Shown one piece after another: positions 15,785 to 23,885 of a stretch of DNA of 64,000 bases. The stretch spans positions 1-64,000 of the forward strand of contig NZ_JAELXQ010000003.1 of the NCBI RefSeq assembly GCF_016427605.1, in the 5' to 3' direction. Below the pieces are notes generated by a model that saw only the letters and a list, made by a program, of their open reading frames with translations, searched no databases and had not been told where the DNA came from. The translations under genes were made by a program, and so were the position numbers. Numbering within the stretch: the stretch's first letter is position 1; each line of letters begins with the position of its first letter. The DNA is from Ochrobactrum sp. Q0168 (lineage in GTDB: Bacteria; Pseudomonadota; Alphaproteobacteria; Rhizobiales; Rhizobiaceae).

Positions 15785-16840
15785 ATGCGCCGCGACAAGA
15801 AGAAGGCGACGATATATGACCTTTCCGTTCTGTCGGGCAGCTCGCCTTCCACGGTCAGCGCCGTGCTCAATGGTACGTGGCGCAAGCGCAGGATCAGTCA
15901 GGCGACGGCGGAGTCCATTCTGGGTCTTGCCGAGCAGCATCAATATACTGCCAACCGTCAGGCACAGGGGTTGCGTCATTCCCGCTCGGGCCTTGTCGGG
16001 TTGCTTTTGCCTTTGCATGACAACCGCTTTTTCTCGTCCATGGCACAGACATTCGAAGCGCATGTCCGCGCACGTGGTCTTTGCCCGGTCGTGGTCAGCG
16101 CGGGGCGCGATCCGGCTGAGGAGCGCGAAACGGCGGAAACGCTGATTTCCTATTCCATTGATGAGTTATTCATCTGCGGTGCGACAGACCCGGACAGTCT
16201 GCATGAACTCTGCGAAAAGGCAGCGATCCCGCATGTGAATATCGATTTGCCGGGGGCGAAGGCTCCATCGGTAACCACCGACAACTTCGCCGGTGGCCGC
16301 ATGTTGACGGAAGCGATCATCGAACATTTTGCCGATCGTAAGCCCTTACGACCGATGGAGCTTTGTCTGTTCGGCGGACGTAACGACGAATCCACGCGCC
16401 AGCGTATTCGCGGTTTCCACCACGCCAAGCAGGTGGTTCTCGGTTCCGATCCCGAAAACTGCGTATTCCACACCGGCTATTCGCCGTCGAATACATTGCG
16501 GGCGCTGGATGAATATCGCGAGCATCACGGCCGGTTGCCACGTGGTCTGTTCGTCAATTCCTCGATCAATCTTGAGGGCCTGCTGCGCTATATGGTCGAG
16601 CACCCACACGAGCAGCTCGATGATCTTGTGGTTGGCTGTTACGACTATGACCCTTTTGCCTCTTTCCTGTCGTTTCCGGTGATTTCAATCCAGCAGGATG
16701 TGGAAGGCATGATCGCCAAAGCTTTCGAACTGATGGAAAAGCACGTCACCGCCCCAGAGCTGCATCTTGTTATGCCCAGATTAATTGCGCCGCGTTCGGC
16801 CATCGCGCTGCCGGTGGATAGTCTGAAAGATATCAAATAA
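15785..16840 (+). CDS. LacI-family regulator of the ribitol/pentitol operon
   Basis: A 351-aa repressor. An N-terminal HTH (TIYDLSVLSGSSPSTVSAVLNG, about residues 9-30) and hinge (AQGLRHSRSGLVGLLLP) are followed by a periplasmic-binding-protein-like effector domain. ATG at 15785 follows AGAGGAG at the right distance, so an upstream GTG at 15767 is not needed. It is followed by the ABC transporter, dehydrogenase and kinase genes in the same direction, but a separate strong promoter with a palindromic CG-centred operator (16979-16998) separates it from them. It therefore most likely represses that operon and is induced by a pentitol or its phosphate. Confidence 0.88.
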   Translation: MRRDKKKATIYDLSVLSGSSPSTVSAVLNGTWRKRRISQATAESILGLAEQHQYTANRQAQGLRHSRSGLVGLLLPLHDNRFFSSMAQTFEAHVRARGLCPVVVSAGRDPAEERETAETLISYSIDELFICGATDPDSLHELCEKAAIPHVNIDLPGAKAPSVTTDNFAGGRMLTEAIIEHFADRKPLRPMELCLFGGRNDESTRQRIRGFHHAKQVVLGSDPENCVFHTGYSPSNTLRALDEYREHHGRLPRGLFVNSSINLEGLLRYMVEHPHEQLDDLVVGCYDYDPFASFLSFPVISIQQDVEGMIAKAFELMEKHVTAPELHLVMPRLIAPRSAIALPVDSLKDIK

Positions 16841-17322
16841 ATACATGCTGCTGGCGCAGCTCTGGCCAGAACCGCGCTGCGTTTTTCCAAGCTCGTTTTG
16901 TTACAAGCACTCCGACATCGTCATCGCATACACCGCTGAATCGTGTTGACAGATTTGGGGGGCTGGCGCATTATCGAGTTGCACAATCGATTGTGCAAAT
17001 TGTTGTGCAAAGTTACAGCATCTCCAACCGGGAAGAGGCCGGGGACGAGATGCCGCCGCCTGATGGGAGATGGCGGCGCTGGCAGGTGGAGGCAATGCGA
17101 AGCGCGTTTCTGAAAATGGCTGGTTGACGTGTGTTCCGATCTGTTTGAATCGGATCAACGCTCTAATTGGTCATGCGAGGGTATTTCATCCGAAAGGCGT
17201 TTCACGCTTTCGACATGTAACCTTAGAGGTGAGCCCTTGGCTCCAGCGCGTGTAAAGCCGTCAATTGCGGGCAAAATTCCCGGTCGAATGCCAGAAGAAC
17301 AGACAATCAGGAGGAGAGTGTC
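16841..17322. other. Promoter and long leader of the ABC/kinase operon
   Basis: 482 nt without a supported gene. The promoter/operator lies at 16946-16998, leaving a predicted untranslated leader of roughly 340 nt before the binding-protein gene. No known riboswitch class is recognised in it. The strong AGGAGGAG ribosome site is at about 17310. Confidence 0.55.
16946..16998 (+). promoter_or_regulatory. Sigma-70-like promoter with LacI operator
   Basis: TTGACA (16946-16951), a 17-nt spacer and CATTAT (16969-16974) form a good promoter. A perfect 20-nt palindrome, TTGCACAATC followed by its reverse complement, covers 16979-16998, where transcription should start. Its CG centre fits LacI-family operators. 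A further TTGTGCAA half-site follows at about 17003-17010. Bound repressor would block initiation directly. Confidence 0.85.
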
Positions 17323-18375
17323 ATGAAGGTATCGAAGATGACAGGCGCGCTGGCTGGCGTGCTGATGATGGCCGCTACGACGGCGCATGCGGAAGTCAAG
17401 GACGCGGTGGTCGGCTTTTTGATGCCGGATCAGGCATCCACGCGCTATGAAGAGCGCGATTTCCCAGGTTTTGCAGCAGAAATGAAGAAGCTCTGCGAAA
17501 GCTGCAAGGTGCTTTATCTCAACGCCGATGGCGATGCGACCAAGCAGCAGCAGCAGTTTAATTCGGTCATTTCGCAGGGTGCCAAGGTGATCGTTCTCGA
17601 TGCCGTGGATACTGCTGCGGCAGCCTCGCTGGTGAAGCTCGCCCAGTCGCAGGATATCAAGGTCATCGCCTATGACCGCCCGATCCCGGATGCGACGTCG
17701 GATTTCTATGTCTCGTTCGACAATGAAGCCATCGGCAAGTCGATTGCCGAATCGCTCGTCAAGCAGCTGAAGGCCAAGAACGTTCCAGCCGACAAGGGCG
17801 GCGTTCTCCAGATCAACGGTTCGCCGACCGATGCGGCTGCCGGTCTCATCAAGAACGGTATCCATGCCGGTCTGAAGGACAGCGGCTACAAGACGCTGGC
17901 TGAATATGACACGCCGGAATGGGCGCCAAGCAAGGCGCAGCAGTGGGCAAGCGGCCAGATCACCCGCTTCAACGATCAGATCGTCGGCATTGTGGCTGCC
18001 AATGACGGCACCGCAGGCGGTGCGATTGCGGCCATGAAGGCTGCGGGTATCGATCCGCTGCCGCCGATCACCGGCAATGACGCGACCATTGCGGCGCTTC
18101 AGCTCATCATTTCCGGCGATCAGTACAACACCATCAACAAGCCATCGGAAATCGTTGCTTCGGAAGCTGCGCGCGTTGCCGCTCAGCTGCTGAACGGCGA
18201 AACGCCGAAGGCTGAAACCACGCTCTACAACACGCCATCGAAGCTCTTCGTCCCGGCGGTCGTGACGGCAGAAAACCTCAAGGCTGAAATCATCGACAAG
18301 AATATCGTGCCCGCAGCAACGCTGTGCGTCGATCGTTATGCCGATGGCTGCAAGAAGCTCGGCATCACGCAGTAA
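17323..18375 (+). CDS. Sugar ABC transporter, periplasmic substrate-binding protein
   Basis: A 350-aa protein with a signal peptide (1-23, ends TTAHA-EVK) and a type-I periplasmic-binding fold of the xylose/ribose-binding group (AVVGFLMPDQASTRYEERDFPGF, VLDAVDTAAAASLVKLAQ, NDGTAGGAIAAMKAAG). A strong AGGAGGAG site precedes the ATG. It leads an operon with ATPase, permease, dehydrogenase and kinase genes. The downstream enzymes (ribitol dehydrogenase-like and D-ribulokinase) suggest the ligand is ribitol or a related pentitol rather than xylose. A hairpin terminator after this gene should make it more abundant than the membrane parts. Confidence 0.88.
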   Translation: MKVSKMTGALAGVLMMAATTAHAEVKDAVVGFLMPDQASTRYEERDFPGFAAEMKKLCESCKVLYLNADGDATKQQQQFNSVISQGAKVIVLDAVDTAAAASLVKLAQSQDIKVIAYDRPIPDATSDFYVSFDNEAIGKSIAESLVKQLKAKNVPADKGGVLQINGSPTDAAAGLIKNGIHAGLKDSGYKTLAEYDTPEWAPSKAQQWASGQITRFNDQIVGIVAANDGTAGGAIAAMKAAGIDPLPPITGNDATIAALQLIISGDQYNTINKPSEIVASEAARVAAQLLNGETPKAETTLYNTPSKLFVPAVVTAENLKAEIIDKNIVPAATLCVDRYADGCKKLGITQ

Positions 18376-18385
18376 TTCAACGATG

Positions 18386-18419
18386 CGCCCGGCCGGTTTT
18401 CCGGTCGGGCGTCTTTTTT
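18386..18419 (+). terminator. Terminator/attenuator after the binding-protein gene
   Basis: Stem CGCCCGGCCGG / CCGGTCGGGCG around TTTT, then TCTTTTTT. It sits inside the operon between the binding-protein and ATPase genes and probably stops most transcripts there. Confidence 0.85.
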
Positions 18420-18421
18420 AC

Positions 18422-18464
18422 GCACATCCCATCCGAAAGCCGTTTTACATTTTTCGGGATGTGC
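18422..18464. repeat. Short palindromic intergenic repeat
   Basis: Arms GCACATCCC (18422-18430) and GGGATGTGC (18456-18464) enclose ATCCGAAAGCCGTTTTACATT, similar to the element at 52125-52161. It looks like a member of a dispersed palindromic repeat family common in Brucellaceae. Confidence 0.55.
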
Positions 18465-18515
18465 TGTGTTTCGTGCGCAAAGGCATATCGTGCGATATGT
18501 CGGGGAAAGTGAAAA

Positions 18516-19340
18516 ATGTCCCAGGAAAACAAAGCGGTGACGTCATCGTCGCAGCCCGTGCTGCGCCTCAGCGGCATTTCCAAGAATTTCGGCGCGGTGT
18601 CCGCGCTGACCGATATCGATCTCGAAGTCTATCCGGGTGAAGTGGTGGCGCTGGTCGGCGACAATGGCGCCGGAAAATCCACGCTCATCAAGACGCTCGC
18701 CGGTGTGCACCAGCCGAGTTCAGGCACGATAGAATTCAATGGCGAGAAGGTTGTGCTGTCCTCGCCGGGCGATGCGCTCGACCTTGGTATAGCGACGGTC
18801 TTTCAGGATCTGGCGCTGTGCGAAAATCTCGATGTCGTGGCCAATATTTTCCTTGGCCGGGAGCTTAGCCCCTACCGCCTCGATGAAGTGTCGATGGAAA
18901 TCAAGGCTTGGAAGCTTTTGAACGAGCTTTCCGCCCGTATCCCCAGCGTCCGCGAGCCGGTCGCCTCGCTTTCGGGTGGTCAGCGGCAGACCGTCGCGAT
19001 CTCGCGCTCGCTGCTGCTTGATCCAAAGCTCATCATGCTCGATGAACCGACTGCCGCCCTTGGCGTCGCGCAGACGGCGGAAGTGCTCGACCTCATCGAG
19101 CGCGTGCGCGATCGCGGTCTGGGCGTGCTGATGATCAGCCATAATATGGAAGATGTACGCGCTGTCGCAGACCGCATCGTGGTGCTGCGTCTTGGTCGCA
19201 ATAACGGTGTTTTCTATCCGGATTCATCGAACGAGGAACTGGTTGCCGCCATCACCGGCGCAACCAGCAATTCCGTTTCCCGCCGTGCCGAACGACGTCA
19301 GGCACAGCACGATGACGCCCATGACCGGGGAGAAGCATAA
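18516..19340 (+). CDS. Sugar ABC transporter, ATP-binding protein
   Basis: A 274-aa single-domain ATPase: Walker A GDNGAGKST, Q-loop FQDLAL, signature LSGGQRQ, Walker B LIMLDEPTAALG and switch-His ISHN. Many ribose/xylose-type transporters use a fused double ATPase of about 500 aa; this one has one domain, so it works as a homodimer, as in the FrcA-type group. Its TAA stop overlaps the permease ATG as TAATG, so the two are translationally coupled. Confidence 0.92.
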   Translation: MSQENKAVTSSSQPVLRLSGISKNFGAVSALTDIDLEVYPGEVVALVGDNGAGKSTLIKTLAGVHQPSSGTIEFNGEKVVLSSPGDALDLGIATVFQDLALCENLDVVANIFLGRELSPYRLDEVSMEIKAWKLLNELSARIPSVREPVASLSGGQRQTVAISRSLLLDPKLIMLDEPTAALGVAQTAEVLDLIERVRDRGLGVLMISHNMEDVRAVADRIVVLRLGRNNGVFYPDSSNEELVAAITGATSNSVSRRAERRQAQHDDAHDRGEA

Positions 19341-20584
19341 TGAACCAGACAACCGGAAATACCCCCCTCGACCGGCAGGATGCCCGCGTGCGTCATGATG
19401 AAGGCATTTCGGGCGCGCTGCGCGGCTTCTTCGACCGGGTTCGCTCGGGCGATCTCGGCTCGCTGCCGGTTATTGTCGGCCTGGTCATCATCTGGACCGT
19501 GTTCCAGACGCTGAATCCGGTTTTCCTGTCGAGCAACAACCTCGTAAACCTGTTGTTCGATTGCTCGACCATCGGCGTCATTTCGCTTGGCATTGTCTGC
19601 ATTTTGATGCTTGGGGAAATCGATCTGTCGGTCGGTTCCGTCAGCGGTCTTGCCTCGGCTATCGTCGGGGTACTGTGGGTCAACAATGGCTGGCCGGTGG
19701 CGCTGGCGATTGTCGCAGCCCTTTGCGCGGGCGCACTGATCGGCCTGCTCTATGCATTCCTTTATAACCGCTTCAGCATGCCAAGCTTCGTTTCGACGCT
19801 GGCAGGTCTGCTCGCGGCACTCGGTTTGCAGCTTTATCTCCTCGGCAATACCGGCTCGATCAACCTGCCTTACGGCTCCTGGCTTGTCAGCTTCGGCCAG
19901 CTCCTGGTGATGCCGCGTCCGCTCTCCTATGCGCTGGCGCTGATTGCCGGTCTCGCGATCTTCTTCACAGGCTTCCGCTCGGCGCAGCGTCGTCGCGAAG
20001 CCGGGCTTTCGGCTCCGTCCGTCGCAGGTATAGCGTTCAGGGCTATCGTCATCACACTCATTGTCGGTGGCGCGGTGTTCTATCTCAACCAGTCGCGTGG
20101 CGTACCGTGGATGTTCGGTCTGTTCGTGGCGCTGGTCGTTGCCATGAACTATGCGCTGACCCGCACCCGCTGGGGCCGCGCCATGCAGGCCGTCGGCGGT
20201 AACCGTGAAGCCGCACGCCGTGCCGGTATCAACGTGACCTTCATCTATATCTCTGCCTTCGTCACCTGTTCGGTATTGGCTGCAGCGGGCGGCATTCTGG
20301 CCGCCTCGCGTCTGGCATCATCCAGCCAGCAGGCCGGTACGGGCGACGTCAACCTCAACGCCATTGCGGCAGCGGTCATCGGAGGCACCAGCCTGTTCGG
20401 CGGTCGCGGCAGCGCCTGGTCGGCCCTGCTCGGCATCATCGTCATACAGTCGATTGCCAGCGGTCTGACCTTGCTCGATCTGTCGTCGTCGCTTCGCTAT
20501 ATGATCACCGGTGCCGTGCTGGCAATTGCTGTGATTGTCGATTCTCTTGCTCGCCGCTCGCGCCAGTCGCACGGCCGCGCCTAA
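19340..20584 (+). CDS. Sugar ABC transporter, permease
   Basis: A 414-aa inner-membrane protein of the BPD_transp_2 (RbsC/XylH) type with about 10-12 hydrophobic segments. The conserved LGEIDLSVGSVSGL segment near residues 90-105 and the coupling region RTRWGRAMQAVGGNREAARRAGI are present. It starts within the ATPase stop codon and is followed after 18 nt by the dehydrogenase gene. At 414 aa it matches XylH-like permeases. Confidence 0.92.
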   Translation: MNQTTGNTPLDRQDARVRHDEGISGALRGFFDRVRSGDLGSLPVIVGLVIIWTVFQTLNPVFLSSNNLVNLLFDCSTIGVISLGIVCILMLGEIDLSVGSVSGLASAIVGVLWVNNGWPVALAIVAALCAGALIGLLYAFLYNRFSMPSFVSTLAGLLAALGLQLYLLGNTGSINLPYGSWLVSFGQLLVMPRPLSYALALIAGLAIFFTGFRSAQRRREAGLSAPSVAGIAFRAIVITLIVGGAVFYLNQSRGVPWMFGLFVALVVAMNYALTRTRWGRAMQAVGGNREAARRAGINVTFIYISAFVTCSVLAAAGGILAASRLASSSQQAGTGDVNLNAIAAAVIGGTSLFGGRGSAWSALLGIIVIQSIASGLTLLDLSSSLRYMITGAVLAIAVIVDSLARRSRQSHGRA

Positions 20585-20602
20585 CACAAAAGGATTCTCC
20601 AA

Positions 20603-21331
20603 ATGGCTCAGGATCTCAAAGGACAAGTTGCAGCGGTCACCGGCGCTGCCTCCGGCATCGGCTTCGAATGCGCAAAGCATATGATCGAAGCAGGCATGAC
20701 CGTGTTTCTGGTTGATCGCGACGAGAAGGCGCTGGCCGAAAAATGCGCCGAGCTTGGCGATAAGGCAAAGCCGCTGGTTATCGATCTGCTCAACCCGGAA
20801 TCGGTTGCCACTATGGTGCCGCAGATTCTCGAACAGGCCGGTCAGCTCGACGTGTTCCATGCCAATGCGGGCGCTTATATCGGCGGTCCGCTCTGGGAAG
20901 GTAACCCGGATGCCTGGGATCGCATGTTGAACCTCAACATCAATGCGGCGTTCCGCACGGTTCACGCTGTGTTGCCGCATATGATGGGGCGCAAGACCGG
21001 CGATATCATCATGACCAGCTCGGTGGCGGGGGTTGTGCCGGTGATTTGGGAGCCGATCTACACGGCCTCCAAACATGCCGTGCAGGCTTTTGTGCATACG
21101 GTTCGCCGTCAGGTTGCGCCGCATGGCATCCGCGTCGGCGGTGTTCTGCCCGGTCCGGTCGTGACCGCGCTGATCAGCGACTGGCCAAAAGCCAAGCTGG
21201 AAGAAGCGCTGGCCAATGGCAGCCTGATGGAGCCGAAGGAAGTGGCGGAATCGGTCATGTTCATGCTGACGCGCCCGCGCAACATTACCATTCGCGATCT
21301 GGTGATCGTTCCACAGAGCCTCGATCTGTAA
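20603..21331 (+). CDS. Short-chain dehydrogenase, likely ribitol 2-dehydrogenase
   Basis: A 242-aa classical SDR: cofactor motif TGAASGIG (residues 14-21), Asp37 in VDRD favouring NAD+, NAG motif at 88-90, and the catalytic Ser139/140, Tyr153 and Lys157 (YTASK). Placed directly after the permease and before an FGGY kinase with a D-ribulokinase motif, it most likely oxidises ribitol to D-ribulose in the cytoplasm. Another pentitol or a tetritol is possible. Confidence 0.82.
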   Translation: MAQDLKGQVAAVTGAASGIGFECAKHMIEAGMTVFLVDRDEKALAEKCAELGDKAKPLVIDLLNPESVATMVPQILEQAGQLDVFHANAGAYIGGPLWEGNPDAWDRMLNLNINAAFRTVHAVLPHMMGRKTGDIIMTSSVAGVVPVIWEPIYTASKHAVQAFVHTVRRQVAPHGIRVGGVLPGPVVTALISDWPKAKLEEALANGSLMEPKEVAESVMFMLTRPRNITIRDLVIVPQSLDL

Positions 21332-21338
21332 TTTTTTG

Positions 21339-21443
21339 TAGAGCGGTTCCGGTTGAAATGGAATCGTGGAACCGCTCTATCTGGTTGTTTTTACGCATTA
21401 TCCGACGCAAAACCGCTATGCACTTTTGCTGGAAATGCTCTAG
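21339..21443. repeat. Rhizobiales-type palindromic repeat between dehydrogenase and kinase genes
   Basis: Arms TAGAGCGGTTCC (21339-21350) and GGAACCGCTCTA (21368-21379) form a perfect hairpin, followed by a conserved tail (CGCATTATCCGACGCAAAAC to GGAAATGCTC). The tail recurs almost unchanged at 60510-60561 in the groES-groEL gap, so this is a dispersed element. It lies within the operon. Confidence 0.8.
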
Positions 21444-21458
21444 AACGGGTCGGAGACC

Positions 21459-23063
21459 ATGGTTCATTATTATTTGGGCGTCGATGTCGGCACCGGAAGC
21501 GCACGCGCCGGTGTATTCGACACCAGAGGTTCGATGCTTTCTTCCGCCAAGCGCGACATTACAATATGGCGCGGGGCTGGCAGCATTGTTGAACAGTCGA
21601 GCGCCAATATCTGGCAGGCCGTCTGCGAAAGCGTGCGCGAGGCGGTGAAGACCGCCGGGATCAATCCGGCCAGCGTTGCCGGTATCGGCTATGACGCGAC
21701 CTGCTCGCTCGTGGTGCTGGGCGAGGGCGGCAAGCCGCTCGCCGTCGGCCCGTCGAACGATCCGGCGCGCGATATTATCGTCTGGATGGATCATCGTGCG
21801 GTCGAACAGGCTGAGCGTATCAATGCGACCAAGGCCAAGGTGCTGGATTATGTCGGCGGCACCATTTCGCCGGAAATGGAAACGCCCAAGCTCCTCTGGC
21901 TGAAGGAAAACAAGCCGGAAACTTTTGCGTCCGCCTGGCAGTTTTTCGATCTTACCGATTTTCTCACCTGGAAGTCGTGCGGCAGTCTTGCGCGTTCGGC
22001 CTGCACGGTCACCTGCAAATGGACCTATCTCAGCCATGAAAATCGCTGGGACGATGCCTATTTCCGTCAGGTCGGCCTTGGCGAACTCGCCGATGAGGCC
22101 TTTGTGCGCATCGGCACAGAGGTTCGCGCGGGCGGCGAAAAGCTTGGCGTTCTCAGCGAACAGGCCGCAGCGGAACTTGGCCTCAAGCCGGGGATTGCAA
22201 TTGCCGCCGGTCTGATCGACGCCCATGCGGGCGGCATCGGCACCGTGGGCGCGCGTGGCGAGGCTGGCAAGGTGTTGTCGCGCATGGCCTATGTGTTCGG
22301 CACCTCTGCCTGCACCATGACCACGACGGAACAGCCGGTTTTCGTGGATGGCGTATGGGGGCCGTATTATTCGGCCATGGTGCCGGGGTTGTGGCTCAAT
22401 GAGGGCGGCCAGTCGGCGGCAGGTGCCGCCATCGATCATCTGATCCATATGCATCCCTTCGCCGGCGAAGCGGAAAAGCAGGCGGCGGCTGAAGGCAAGG
22501 GCCTCGCCGACCGCCTTGCGTTGGAAGTGGAAGCCCGCGGCGGCGCCGCAAAAACGGCTGAAATCATCGGCGACATTCATGTCGTGCCGGAGTTTCTCGG
22601 TAATCGTGCGCCATTCGCGGACCCGGATGCCCGGGCCGTCATCGCCGGGCTTGATCTTGATGCGGGCATCGACAGCCTGACAGCGCTTTATCTGGCGGGT
22701 CTTTGTGGGCTTGGCTATGGGGCGCGGCAGATCGTTGAAGCGCAGAAAGCCAAGGGCATCGCGACGGATACGATTGTCGTCAGCGGTGGTGCGGCCCGTT
22801 CGCATCTGGTGCGTCAGGTACTGGCCGATACGACGGGTCTCGTCATTGCGGCCTCGACCTCGCCGGAACCGGTTCTGCTTGGCTCGGCCATGCTCGGCGC
22901 GGTGGCCGGCGGTGCCTATCCAGATCTCGCAATGGCGATGGCTGCCATGTCGGAGCTTGGAGAGGTCAATCAGCCTGATCTCGACCGGGCAAAATGGCAT
23001 GATCGCCGTTTCGAGGCCTTCACGCTGTTGCAGGACACGGCGCGCAAGCTGCGCGATTTCTGA
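21459..23063 (+). CDS. FGGY-family carbohydrate kinase, D-ribulokinase type
   Basis: A 534-aa kinase with an N-terminal phosphate motif (GVDVGTGSARAGVFD), GIGYDATCSLV (residues 75-85) and a C-terminal ATP-binding segment VVSGGAARSHLVRQVLADTTG. The TCSLV motif is reported as a marker of D-ribulokinases within FGGY. It would phosphorylate D-ribulose to D-ribulose 5-phosphate, which enters the pentose phosphate pathway, completing ribitol catabolism with the SDR. CGGAGACC precedes the ATG. Last gene of the operon; a terminator follows at 23088. Confidence 0.88.
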   Translation: MVHYYLGVDVGTGSARAGVFDTRGSMLSSAKRDITIWRGAGSIVEQSSANIWQAVCESVREAVKTAGINPASVAGIGYDATCSLVVLGEGGKPLAVGPSNDPARDIIVWMDHRAVEQAERINATKAKVLDYVGGTISPEMETPKLLWLKENKPETFASAWQFFDLTDFLTWKSCGSLARSACTVTCKWTYLSHENRWDDAYFRQVGLGELADEAFVRIGTEVRAGGEKLGVLSEQAAAELGLKPGIAIAAGLIDAHAGGIGTVGARGEAGKVLSRMAYVFGTSACTMTTTEQPVFVDGVWGPYYSAMVPGLWLNEGGQSAAGAAIDHLIHMHPFAGEAEKQAAAEGKGLADRLALEVEARGGAAKTAEIIGDIHVVPEFLGNRAPFADPDARAVIAGLDLDAGIDSLTALYLAGLCGLGYGARQIVEAQKAKGIATDTIVVSGGAARSHLVRQVLADTTGLVIAASTSPEPVLLGSAMLGAVAGGAYPDLAMAMAAMSELGEVNQPDLDRAKWHDRRFEAFTLLQDTARKLRDF

Positions 23064-23087
23064 CCGCGATCAGCATGCTGAAATGAA

Positions 23088-23124
23088 AACAGCCCCGGCT
23101 CGTCATCGAACCGGGGCTGTTCTT
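23088..23124. terminator. Rho-independent terminator after the kinase operon
   Basis: AACAGCCCCGGCTCG and CGAACCGGGGCTGTT pair with one mismatch around TCAT, followed by CTT. It lies between convergent genes and may serve both. Confidence 0.75.
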
Positions 23125-23140
23125 ATCGATTGCGATGGCC

Positions 23141-23854
23141 CTACATCACAGGCGCGTCAGGTTCTGGTTCGTATTCGCGGGCGCCGTCATCCTTGGCGAA
23201 CAGCACGCAGGGGCCATGCGAGCCGCGTGGGTCGTAGGCAAAGCCTTTTTCGGCCAGCGCATGGGTGATGTCGCGAATGCCGGCCAGACCGTAAAGATGA
23301 TCGTGCAGCTCCAGGAAAATGCGCTCCACACCCGGCAGTTCGGCCTGCTTGAGCAAATCGCGCTCCGCGCCTTCGATATCCATCACCAGCACATTGATGC
23401 CGTGGTTGGCGATGAACTGGTCGATATTGGTCGAGGTGATCAAGATAGTGCTTTCGTAAGGCCCCTGATTTTCGTCCATGGACGACATCCAAAGATCCTT
23501 GCGGACATAAAAACGGAAAGTGCCGGTTTCACCGGCGCTCAAAATGCCTTGCGACAAAACGACATTGTCATGGCCGTTGGCGTCGAGCACGCGCCGCGCC
23601 AGCGAGGCGGTTGCCGGATTGGCCTCAAAGGCCCAGACGGCCACATTGTCGATCCGAGCGATCAGCGAGGTAATAATGCCAATACCGGACCCCAGCTCCA
23701 GCACCCGGTCGCTGGCCTTCACGGCCTTCTTGATCGTGCGGGCTTCCTTGGCTTCATAGCTGCCGCTGCTCAGCGCCTGCCAGATGACGGGCGAAACCTC
23801 TCCCGGTTCAATGGGTACGACGACCCCATGCACATTCAACACTTCCACACCCAA
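23141..23854 (-). CDS. FkbM-family SAM-dependent methyltransferase
   Basis: About 237 aa. SAM-binding motif I is VLELGSGIGIITSLIA, followed by the acidic end of strand 2 (WAFEANP). NVLVMDIEGAERDLL and ELHDHLYG are typical of the FkbM family, which O-methylates sugars, polyketides and similar groups. The start is uncertain: an in-frame stop lies about 9 codons upstream of TTG 23854 and no ATG follows before the conserved core, so TTG 23854 or a nearby GTG is used. It lies 31 nt after the GGDEF-EAL gene on the same strand, so it is probably co-transcribed with it. The target could be a surface polysaccharide under c-di-GMP control (inference). Confidence 0.75.
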   Translation of the reverse strand: MGVEVLNVHGVVVPIEPGEVSPVIWQALSSGSYEAKEARTIKKAVKASDRVLELGSGIGIITSLIARIDNVAVWAFEANPATASLARRVLDANGHDNVVLSQGILSAGETGTFRFYVRKDLWMSSMDENQGPYESTILITSTNIDQFIANHGINVLVMDIEGAERDLLKQAELPGVERIFLELHDHLYGLAGIRDITHALAEKGFAYDPRGSHGPCVLFAKDDGAREYEPEPDAPVM

Positions 23855-23885
23855 TTGATTGCTACCACGGGCGTATTCGTATCAG

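Noticed and set aside
21285..23000. 571-aa open frame on the minus strand opposite the FGGY kinase
   Set aside because: It is antisense to a clearly conserved kinase, has composition typical of a shadow frame (rich in Arg, His, Gly) and no recognisable domain.
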